A stretch of DNA of 64,000 nt from NCBI GenBank assembly GCA_943737045.1, contig CALSFV010000355.1, positions 1-64,000 on the forward strand, written 5' to 3'. The notes under the pieces are model-generated. The model had not been told where the DNA came from, did no database searches, and saw nothing but the letters and a program-made list of their open reading frames with translations. The DNA comes from Parapristionchus giblindavisi (Eukaryota > Nematoda > Chromadorea > Rhabditida > Diplogasteridae). Position 1 is the stretch's first letter. The number at the start of each line of letters is the position of its first letter. Shown piece by piece: positions 34,858-46,200 of this stretch. The translations under genes and the position numbers were made by a program.

Positions 34858-37800
34858 GTAAGTGGGGGAAGCCTACCGTAACCGGTCGAAACCGGTGATG
34901 AAAAACCGTAGCAAACATAATCTGGAATTTTTTGGCCAATCGAAAACAAGCAAATGCTTGCCGTAACCGGGGGCATTATTGGCTACCGTATTCGGAAAGA
35001 TCAAAGATCAATCCTAACTGCCACTGTACTCAAGAACCCTCATCGATATCGCTACATTAGCGATCAATCCCTTTATGCCCTTATTTTCTTGTTACGTATA
35101 TTATGATGGAATAAAGAATAAGAATAAGAATAAGAATCTTTTCCAGCGTACCCCTCTGATCAAATTCATCGGCGCCCGTCTTCCTCGTCCCAATTTCGCA
35201 GCCGTATCCGCCCAACCATTCCCTTGTGGTGGACCCTCTCCCGCCAGTGCATCCTCTGCTCCACCATCTACTACTGGTGAGAGTTGATGGTTATTGATTA
35301 GTTGATGTTATGACGTGTTCGAAGTGGTATAGGATATTGATTGGCTATAGATAATAATAATAATCATAATAATATTTATGCGTTTTCGACCATCTACCAC
35401 CGATGAGAGTTTATTTATTCATCATACATCATAAAGATGTTTCAACAAGTAAAGTGAACGAATTAAAATTAAGAAAGAGTTGATGGTTATTTATTAGTGT
35501 ACGTTAAGATCTGTTTGAAGCTGGAATAGATGTTGATTGGTTATTGGGGAGATGATAATGATAATAATAATATTTATGCGTTTTCGATTGAACACGGTGC
35601 AGAATACAAGGAATAAAATGAACGGATGGAACGATGGTTTATTTTGAATGCTGGCATGATTGGCCTCCTATTGTCTTGACTGACGTGCGGCTGGGTTATC
35701 GCGTGTGTCGCGTGTGTCGTGAGACGGACATGCTCCGGGTGGACGTGGTCTGATTGATTCTTCGACGCTTGTTTGATGTCTGTAGCGAAGAAACATAGAG
35801 TAGAGTGAAGTGGAATACAAGAGTGTACCTAGAGTGTAAATAGGAAGACTATTATGTGGCAATATCGATTAGAAATCGAAAATGCAGTATGATAATAATA
35901 ATCATAATAGTAATTTATGCGGTAGAAAAGCAGACGATTGTAGATAAATTGATAGATAGTGGAGTACGCATAAATATGATGTTGCAACTATGGTTGCAAA
36001 TTTGATTGCTACAATTTCAGTGAAAGAGTTGATGAATCGATGGAATATTATATTCAGAAAAATCGATAATGTATATAGATTTTGTAATATTGATTTATTT
36101 ATGAGGCATACTGCTTCTGATATAAGTAATCAATCAATAATCTTTGTCAGGTCTCAAGAAGAAGAGCGGCCCACTGATCGAGGAGAGCCAGCTGCCACTC
36201 AGGTACTGTATGCGTATTGATTTGTTCGGGGCCAAATATCGATTGATTTATTGATTAGTTTTCGTAATTTACCTCTATTCATGTTCGAAGACTTCTGTAT
36301 AATATCTTTCGAAGATTTTTTCCACAAAATCAATCAATAATATCTATTCTCTCGCTTCAGATTCCGCCGTCCGCTCATCGACGATTTCGAGTGCATGTCG
36401 ATCAATGTAAGATTATCGATTGGTTTTTTGGGGGAAAGGCTACCGTAATCACAATGGGGGGTACTGTGGTGTATCTAAAGTTGTATGTTGAGAGGGCATT
36501 GGTTCAGAAAATGGTGATACTTGGTCTCTATACTTGGACTATTGGAAGTTGTTGTTGGATACGGTAGTTCATTAATTTCTGATCGATTGTGGCTCTATCT
36601 CTAGTTGGTATTCTTCAAAACATGTGACGTGATAGTTGATATAATAGGTGATATGATAGGTTAAAGTGTAAATGGATTATCCTACGCTGCTATTTGTGCT
36701 ATGGAGTGAGATCATTTTGTGGTGTCTGAGAGAGGTGGTAGTGCTCTCCTATTCAACAGAAGAAGAAGAGTTGAGTCGTCATGACAACCCTCCCTCCTTC
36801 CCTTCCTCTCAACCATATATCTCTCTCTAACTCTGTAGTTCTCCTTCGCACTCCTTTTGTTTCCTAGATTTTTGTTTATCCATATCTTTATCTTTATCGT
36901 TATCTATCTCTTGCAGTTATATCTATAGGCATCTCTCTTTACAGTATGAGTCTGTTTGTCTGTCGCTCTCATTATTACTCTATTTCTCTTTATGTATCTA
37001 TTCTATGATCTACCTCTCTATATCTCGTACGCTTTCTGACTATGCATTATTGGCCTATTTCACGGTCACGGTCTTTCAATAATTTCAATACTTTCAATGA
37101 TGCACACCAGACATGGTCCATGGTTATCCCACGGCCAAAAAATGCGGGTGGGTAACGTAGATTTTCGGCAAAAAAATGCGGATGGGTACACAAAAAATGG
37201 GGGAAATTAAAACTTTTTTTTAAAACTCCGTTATTATTTCAGTTGACAGTTAGACTATTTATCGTACAGTAAGAACGAGAACTGATTTTAATAATATGCG
37301 ATTTCGTTCAATACTGCACTATATTACATGCATCGTACCTCAATCTGATCGGGTACCGACAGAGAAAAACATGAAACTTAAGAAATTTAGAAATTATTGA
37401 TTTTAAGAGGATTTCCAGCGCGTTATCCCATGGTACCTACCGTGGGATAACGCTCTGGCAAATGAGTTTGACGCGTTCGTTTTGCATTTCCATATGGAAA
37501 ATTGGAATCTCTGTCGGTACGCGACGAGAAATGACGCAAAAAATAATTTTTATATGCTAAGACCAAGGAAATAGAAAAAAATAAATTCAGTGCGCGATAA
37601 TCATGCCTGAAAATGCACCCCTCCAAACAACACTTTCCCACTACAATTTTAATATTTCTTATTGCCCACTGTGTTCTCTGTCGGTACGCGACTCTCGAAA
37701 CGAAAAATCAAATTTTTTTGAATCAATTAATATTTCATTTCTTGTTAACGTTAAATTCCGACACAGCGTACTACTATCACTTTACTGAACTTAAAGATTG

Positions 37801-38729
37801 TACTCTTCTCATATTCGTACTCATTTATTCAGTTTGCTACCATACTCTTTTCTTCAAATTTTTTCGACATGATTGATTATTTAATAATTTTTTCAAGTCA
37901 ACTTTTTTTCGAAATTTTGCGGGTGGGTTACTTACTTTTTACAAAATTTGCGGGTGAGTCTATCCCATGGGATAACCATGGGCCATGTCTGATGCACACC
38001 TTTTGTTCTTTCTCCATCTGTTAAAACGTTGAAGAGCGTGTACTGAGCTCATAGTGTGGATGGTAGGATAGTTTTTTTTTTCAAATATAGACGTCTGCCT
38101 TTTGCTTCGTACGTTTGCAGACGAACGGGTCACAAATCGACGATTTTTCACGAATCCTGCCCTTTATCCACTGCCTTATAATTGCATTTACCGATTAGCC
38201 ACTTCAACTGACTAACCAATGCTGACGTACGTTATCTATCGGCGGCGCGAATTTAAACGCGGCTCGATAGGAGGGAAGTATTTTTTATGCTTGATTTGAC
38301 TTGCGGATTTCTTATTGAAGTAACTTTTATAGAGTAGTCTAGCCCCTCGAAAACGAGGGGAAATGGAGCGTTATGAATATGTCATTGGTTAGGGAACACT
38401 GGTTCCTTGTTAGCTGGAGAGACTGGGGCTGGATTCTGAGATTCCAGAGTGCTTTTTGTGGTTTTCCTTGGCTTTCCATTGAGATAAGTAGATGGATAGA
38501 GAATATTTTCATAGTTTTATGCATTCCCTACTTCCGGGGGTTTCCCATAGAAAGGAAGTAGTTGAGAGCCAAACGCCGGAACTTACTTGCTTTACCCCCC
38601 CCCCCCTACCTTGCTGTGATTACGGTAGCATTGAGTATCGAAAAATGATCTTTGATCTTTGATCTTTTGTAGAACGGCGGCTCGTACGGACTACAGATTG
38701 AGGAGCCGAAGAAGGCGGGCAAGAAGTAG
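34855..38729 (+). CDS. KGD4: KGD4/MRPS36-like small mitochondrial protein, 5 exons, 95 aa
   Basis: Likely the small subunit that tethers the E3 component to the 2-oxoglutarate dehydrogenase complex in mitochondria, a family first named mitochondrial ribosomal protein S36. Exons: 34855-34857, 35147-35276, 36151-36202, 36361-36406, 38673-38729; all phases agree. The N-terminus reads MRTPLIKFIGARLPRP, matching the family's PLI(K/R)F opening. A proline/serine-rich linker follows, then GPLIEESQLPLRFRRPLI and a C-terminal NNGG, matching the LPxxYRR...EEM..I..GG end of the family. The first coding exon is only the ATG, followed at once by GTAAGT. The AG at 34810-34811 (ACTTTTCAG) is a plausible trans-splice acceptor about 43 bases before it. 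Intron 4 contains an 884-bp hAT-like element. The start exon is inferred; the other exons are well supported. Confidence 0.8.
37108..37991. mobile_element. 884-bp hAT-like non-autonomous element with 8-bp duplication
   Basis: The ends are CAGACATGG...CCATGTCTG, flanked by ATGCACAC on both sides (37100-37107 and 37992-37999). Just inside, CCATGGTTATCCCACGG pairs with CCATGGGATAACCATGG. Sub-terminal GCGGGTGGGT motifs resemble the smaller hAT-like MITEs in this window. There is no transposase. It lies in intron 4 of the KGD4-like gene. Confidence 0.88.
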
Positions 38730-40239
38730 ATCAATCGATCGATTGATTGATTAATTGATTATCGATTTCTAGTCTATCTCGCTACCGTACCCTTTTGTAG
38801 CTTCTCATGTCACACTATAGATTCTAGAATTAGTACGGTATCCATCAATCGATATTATAGCTCCGTAGATGATCGATATATGTATTCAATTAACATTTGC
38901 TCCGTCCCCCCATTATTCACGTCGTCCCGGTTTCTGCCCATTGCTCCCTTTCCGTATCGTACTATGGATACTGTATATCAGATTTCGTAATATAGTCGTG
39001 ATAAATCGATTGGCAGCTCTGAATGATCTTTGATCTTTGGTCTTACATTCGATTACAGTACTCGGCGCAATCGCTACGTGAATATTTCTCTGTATTTCGC
39101 TCTCTTTCGCTTATCGGGTTACAGTAGATGATTGATGGCGTGTGTTTAGCTGGCTCTCGACGCGAATACTGCACGAAGGCGGAGTACGGTAGACGACGAC
39201 GGAATATCGATTGGTTCGCTGGCTGATCGATAGTATGTGCCGTAAGAAGTCGATGAGTACAAGCGGAGATTCCTCGACATCGACGTTTGATAGAGAGGAT
39301 AGGTACGGTAACATTAATAATAATAATAATATCTTTATGTGCGTTTCAGGTAAGAATGATAATGAGATACATAGAGAAATGCATTAGGGACACATAAATA
39401 CAATACCACAACGAGGTAGTAAGGTTGAAATAATAGATAATGATGATATCATTGCATCCGTCCTTTCTCCAACACATGCAGAGGGCGCTTTGAAAATTTG
39501 GTCTTTTTAGAGACTTTTTAAATATAGATTTTCGTATGAAAGTGTCAAATTGTTTTAAATCAACAACTAAATTGCTAAGTAAAAAAAACGACTTCTTCTA
39601 TGGCCATACCATGTCATAAAACATTACAGTCTGGTGCACCATGGTGTGCACCATGGTGCACACTTTTGCGTAGTCTCTTTCGCTCATTGTCAACCTTTTC
39701 CCTGTCACACCGTTCTCGAAACCATGGGTCGAATAGCTGCGCTACAGATTTGCAAAATGCGATCAGATTTTTGTAAAATGTGCTCGTGTTTTCGCAACAA
39801 CAACAAATCCAATATACGGTAAATCTTCGTAGTTTGCAACGCACTTTTCGACCTGTGCTCGAAACACTCTGTGTGCTGTAGTGTTGCTGTTGATTTCGGG
39901 TTTCTGTCTGCTCACATTTGGCTTTGGAATTCGATTGATTTTAGTATACTAGGATACGGACTATATTGACCGCGTAAAATACAGTTGTTTATTTCGTGCG
40001 AGAGTAGCTACAATCCCTTGTCCATGTTTTCGTATTTCTTAAGAAAAGAAAAAAATGCGAAATATAAATTCAATACGGCGAACCTCAGACGGGCTTGGTA
40101 ACGGACGAGATAGTACGGAGATCAGAGAGAGAGAGAGCGCGCGAGGAGGGAAGAGTTGCCAAATTGAGAAATTTTGCGACGCTTCAATGTCACCATTGCT
40201 GTAGTAGATCAGACAGATGTAGCGACTATTGATTGATTC
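38730..40239 (+). other. Intergenic stretch between KGD4-like and carboxypeptidase genes
   Basis: Contains TTACGGTAG motifs, the dispersed repeats at 39632-39940 and about 39965-40100, and a GA-rich run (40122-40150). No coding sequence recognised. Confidence 0.5.
39632..39940 (+). repeat. Dispersed repeat with CCATGG palindromes; relatives near 45040-45180 and 61480-61680
   Basis: GGTGCACCATGGTGTGCACC at the start. TTTCGCTC...CAACCTTTT...CACACC and TGTTGATTTCGGGTTTC motifs recur at 45060-45160, and in part at 44843 and 61600-61660. Confidence 0.6.
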
Positions 40240-40254
40240 CTCCTTTACAGTATG
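40240..40254 (+). promoter_or_regulatory. Candidate trans-splice acceptor at the carboxypeptidase start
   Basis: CCTTTACAG ends at 40250, one base before the ATG. A spliced leader joined here would give an almost leaderless reading frame, a common nematode arrangement. A cis-spliced 5' UTR exon is the alternative. Confidence 0.4.
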
Positions 40255-43200
40255 GACGAGCTGTTATCGGGTCTGGAGGCGGGTTCCTCGGCATCAATCG
40301 ATATTCTCGCCAATCGTATCGATCGTGCCCAGCGGGAGACGATGCTCGACGGAGGCGCGGGGTTGCACGCGGTACTCGCGGCACTAGAGGTATGATGGAT
40401 TTTAATGAATACTATATTAGACTATTTAATTGTTCGCATCGTCTTATTGTGAATATGAAACGAGAGAGTAGCTGGTCATCACATTGACATGGGAATAGTC
40501 GGAACTCTCATTGTCAGTTGCCGATTTTAACGAAGGTTCTATGGTTTACTAAATCTACTCAAAAGTTTGACAGTCAAATACGTATCACGCTTTTCTAGTG
40601 TACCCTAGTCTACCCTAGCCTGGCAATACTCGCTGATAGGCAGGGAAAGTGCCGAGATGGGTGGAATTTCATGCTAGCTTGGATTATCCTTTCATCTGCC
40701 AAGACCTTTACCATTAGCCTCTCATATAAAGAGGCACGCGTAACAATATGGCATGAAACGGGAAACTAACTGGTCTACATTGATGACTCATATCAATACA
40801 TTTCTGCTCATCATGTCTGATGTTGTGCATCTGGTGCTGTACGGTGTGGATTACTGTACTTTTAGTATTTTATGTGGTGATTATGTTATGTGGTATACTG
40901 TAGATGTAAAAACTACGAAGTACCTCCCACAGTTTATTCAATTAGAATAACTGATGGGATGGGGGGGGGGTAGGACACAAACGTTCATGTACTCTTTTTC
41001 ATCATCTTTCTTATCGTCATTCTTCTTCGTTTGATGTGCACTTGATCTTGAAGAGGTAGCGATCCTTAGACGGGTTCTTGATCTGCAATGGTGTAACGTT
41101 AACTCTGAGGTACGGTATCCGAGAGTCGGCGGCCTAGGTTAGGTTACGGTAGCTAGGAATGTGGAGTACGGTAGTTTTGGCTACGGCAAGCATCTGTACT
41201 CGTAGGCACGATCGTATCGGTTTGTGGTCTGTAGTACCGTAAGACCATACTGTTCCTGATTACGGTAGTCAGTGGCGGGGGAAATGATCGAGTACCTTGA
41301 GGACGCGCACGCATGCTTCCTCGCCAATCTTATCACTGACGAATTCGACTTTATCAACGTCGAGCTGAAAATACTATTGTACTATTGGGGTTACTTTAAC
41401 GATTTATTCAAAGGTTACTGTAACTGGTTTGAGAATACGGTATGAATGAGGTTACCTGGAGTAGGAATTCTGGCATAACTGACGTAATTGCAAAGAGTGT
41501 GTGATGGTCGGCGGAGGGTGAGACCGCCGCACACTAGGCTATGATGATAATAAAATAAAGTGGAGAATGGACGATGAAGTGGAATGGGGCGATGTCACCC
41601 ATTGATTTGCATTGTCCTCTGGAATTTTCATAATCATTTCATAGAAATCTCTCTAATTTTGTGGTCTCTAGTGATGAATTAGGTAAATTTGATTAAGATT
41701 GCATTTGTAAATTAGATTTGTCTTTGTTCGAAGTCCTCTTAATTTCACGCGCTATTTTTGACCATGTTTAGGGCTACGAGAGAGCAATGAGCGGTGAAGA
41801 GACCGCGTTCTTTGTTCAATTTGCCTATTTAATTACTAATTGATTAGAAATATCGATTAATCGATAATTCCTTTGCAGCATGCGTCCAACGACGACCGAT
41901 CTACCGTACACCTGTGTCAGGTGCTGCTCGCGTACGTGCAGGACGGCAAGACCAGTGGTGAGTGTGAATATCTATTAGAAATGGGATACGGTAGCACCAT
42001 TTGAGCCGATCGTGAACTGGCTATTTATTCATTTGACGAGGACACGGTGATTCAAGGTTTCACTCTTGTTATATCGAAGCAATCAATAGCGTAGCTTTTG
42101 ATTCTCCTCTCTTTATAAGTCGAAATCCAATGAATATATAAAGGAGATACATAATAGAGGACAAAATCATTCCTTTTCTGCGCCCTCACAGTATTTTCGA
42201 AATATTGTGGGTCAATTTAGAAAAAAAGAGGGCATGAAAATGTAAACGTACACGGAATTTTTTCGAGTAAACTGTGCATGAAGAATGATCCTCTTTGTTT
42301 CAGTGCGCACAAAGCGCGCCCGTCGCCTCGTCCAAGCGGACGCGCTCTCGTCCGCGCAGCGTGCGCTCCTGCTCGGGCGCGTCGGGAGCGCCAAGGAGGC
42401 GGCCAGTGGCCGACCGTCAGTCCATATTCCAACTAATGGAGGGCCGCTCTCACCTGCCACCGACGCTCTCGTCGATCTGTTCATGGTCGTCGCCAATAAG
42501 GGTGGGTAGTGCCAATGATGAGTCGGTTTAATTATGTAAATATAATTATAATAATAATTATAATGATAATAATAATATTTATCCTGACATTTTCGACTAT
42601 TTCAATCAAGTGTCATATATATGCAGAGTGGGCCAATTGTGTCTATGATTAGAATGGGAAATGCCAGTTGATTTTGGTTTTCGGGGGGTTATGATATCTG
42701 ATTTATGGTTTGTTCGTAGATAATCATCATCTTTAGGTTTGTCTACATGAAAATTTAAATTCTCACTCGTTAAATTAACCAATTAATGTGCCTACTGAAG
42801 TGTTATAATTAATTAGCTGATCCAATTTTCCAGATCCGAAGACGCAGTTCAAGGTGCGCGTCGGTGGTTTGCTGCATGCACTGTGCCAACAGGTTGGTTT
42901 ACCCTCGGAATACTGTGGGGTTACTGTATGCGGGGTACTGTAGGTAATTTGTGTTTCTAGAGTACTGTTTATATGGAGATATTCTTTAAACAATCAATAT
43001 ATATTTTTCAAGCTCAGTTGTGGCAAGGGGATACGGTAGCTCTTTCTTGGTTTGTTTTATTATAGACGTTCTTGTTGTGATCATACGGTGGGATGATTTT
43101 CGAGAAATTTCATTTCCACGAATATCACGAAAATTCCATTTCACGAACAACTCTGGTGGGGATCAGAAACTGTTTCGGCTGATACAGCAGATAATAAAAC

Positions 43201-46200
43201 ATTTTAAAACTAATTACAAGATTAGACTTGATTTTTTAAAAGTTATTTCAAAATCAATCAATAAAATGTACCAGATGATCGATGGACGTCCGCCTCTGAC
43301 CGATCGATTGCTGCACCTACTGGCAAGATGCATACGATCACGTAATCCATTTATCGATTTTAAAAATTTACATTTCTCAGCGATGTTTGTGTATGCTGCA
43401 GGGTTACTACAGTATCGGTCAAAAGTCATCGGACGCTTTTTCATTTTTTTATAACTTTTGATCCAGGAAAGCAATCAAGCTGATCTTTTGAGTCAATATA
43501 GAGAATTTATCAAGGAATATTACCATGATGTGTTGGTGTAATTAACTTAGTTATTTTTTTGCGTAGTGATGACGCTACCGAAGTACACTTTTTGGAAAAT
43601 TCCCATTTCTTTAGTGAAAAGCCCTGTTCTTCGGGAACACTGTGAGAGTGGAGACGAGCTGTACAGTCAAACAATCCGGAATGGTTCCGACTCCGATTTC
43701 AAGCTGTGGCAGGGTTGCAACTTTGACCTCCAAAATTTATAACTCGGCTTCTAGATTTGATAACGACCCATTTTACGCGCCAAAATCATGCTAAAGGCGA
43801 GTGATATTTATCCCCGGAATATGGTAGTAATAGCTCATCATTAGACCTCAGGGCTTAAAAAAATTTTTGTTGGAAGGACTGATTTTGAGACCCTTCCGTT
43901 CAGAGGGCAGGTCTTCTAAAATTGTGGTATCAGCGCATACAGCTTTGCAATGTATCATATATTTATTTCCCTCATTTTGGTTTGGTTCCGATTCCTTTCA
44001 GACCCGTAGCAAAAGTAATGCTGGGGTCTACTCGGTTTCAGCGCGTAAAGATCAAAATACAAAGATCAAAAATCAAAGTTCAGCAATAGTGTGAAAACTT
44101 TTGTGGACATCTCTAACATGCATAGGTGCTTTGAAAATAAGATTTTTCATCAATAGAGGCCCAGGGACGAGAGCAGTGAGAGAGAAAGCGCAAGAGCGCG
44201 CTCCGAGTAGACCTCAGCATAACTTTTGCTACGGGTCTGAATAGAATCGGAAACTTACCAAAATAAGGGAAATAAATATATGATACATTGCAAAGCTGCT
44301 TGCGCAGAAACCATAATTTTAGAAGACCTGCCCTCTGAACGGTAGGGTCTCAAAATCAGTCCTTCCAACAAAATTTTTTTTAAGCCCTGAGGGCTAATGA
44401 CGAGCTATTACTACCATATTCCGGGGATAAACATCACTCGCCTTTAGCATCATTTTGGCGCTTAAAATGGGTCGTTATCCAATCTAGAAGCCGAGTTATA
44501 AACTTTGTAGGTCAAAGTTGCAACCCTGCCACAGCTTGAAATCGGAGTCGGAACCATTCCGGATTGTTTGACTGTACAGCTCTAGTGGGGGTCTCCACTC
44601 TCACAGTGTTCCCGAAGAACAGGGCTTTTCACTAAAGAAATGGGAATTTTCCAAAAAGTGTACTTCGGTATCGTCATCACTACGCAAAAAATAACTAAGT
44701 TAATTACACCAACACATCATGGTAATATTCCTTGATAAATTCGCTATATTGACTCAAAAGATCAGCTTGATTGCTTTCCTGGATCAAAAGTTATAAAAAA
44801 ATGAAAAAGCGTCCCATGACTTTTGACCTATACTGTATGCAGCTGTTGATTTGGGGTTTCAGACTGTTCACATTTGAGTTTGGAATTCGTTTGCTGTGTT
44901 TTGTTAGTTTTTCATATTTGGAAATTACCGATATAAATTGGATAGGCGAGAGTACAGAAGTGTGTGTGTTTATAATTGTTCTCCAAGACAGAGGTAGCGC
45001 TCCTCGAAAAACTTGACAAAATACCAACAAATTACGGTATGATGAGTACTCTCAGCGTCTCACTGTACTCTCTCGCCTTTTCGCTCAACCTTTTTCTGTG
45101 TCTCACCATGACCGATCTTTATTGTGGTGGCTGTTGATTTCGGGTTTCAGACTGTTAACATTTGGCTTTGGAAAATTTGTTCATTTGCTGCTTGTTATCT
45201 TTTCATCCGATAGAAATTGTGTAGGCGATAGTTCAGACGAATCTCTGTGTAGCTTATAGTCGTTCCTTTGCTCTGTTTGCTATTGTCCCATTTCTCTCAT
45301 TCTTCTCTCATCTACAATAATGAACCCGCTCTTCCTATGTCTCGAGCTCCGTGTCTCTCTGACTGCACGTTCCCATGCAACTCTTATCACTCTTTACCTT
45401 ATCCCTTGTTCTACTTGAAGAAATACTCGGTTCACAAGTAGTAGGAGTAGAGTGTGATAGTGCATTGTGAGTAGATGTCTATGAGAGATGCCCTTCCTTG
45501 AGTCGATGTCAAAAGGTATACTAGGTTTGTAGACGCGAGTAATATTATATCAAGTAGATCGCGAAAAGTAATTGACTTTTCATTTACTGTTTGGCTATTT
45601 TTATGAGTATATCGCGAAACAGTAAACAAAAGTTTGTTACTTTTCGCGCGCTACTTACTGTGATATTACCCTGAAGAGGAAAAACAGAAGCAGTAGTATG
45701 TTCTTCTTGCAATTTATCCGATGGTTACAACACTGAATTTGGTTGATAGTTCCGACTACTACAACCTTCGTTGCAGCACGAAACGCACAGGCGGCTGGCC
45801 GCTTTCGTGAGCTGCCGCGCGCTGCGCTAACGCGCGCGTCGGACGCGCGTCACGCGGATGTCATGGCGCGTCACCTCGAGATACTGTACCTGGTGGCGAA
45901 GAATAGTCAGTTTATTGATTTATTGATTAATTTATTGATTACTTTCTGATTTCAACATATAAAATACGGAAAGGAATCAATTATTGATTGAAAATTCGTT
46001 TCTTCATCCTATCTGTGGCCGTATGCAAGAACAACAGGAAAACCGTTTTCAGGGAAAATGTGACGTCATTAGCGTAGGCGGAGGATTTTTGGAAAACGCC
46101 TCCGCCTACGCTAATGACGTCACATTTTCCCGGAAAACGGTTCTTGCATACGGCCACTGGTCTCACGCAGTTTAACAAGATCACTAATTATTGATTGATT

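Noticed and set aside
43020..43454. 144-codon plus-strand ORF
   Set aside because: It overlaps the real exon 5 (43275-43341) in the same frame, but the flanking parts are intronic and transposon sequence.
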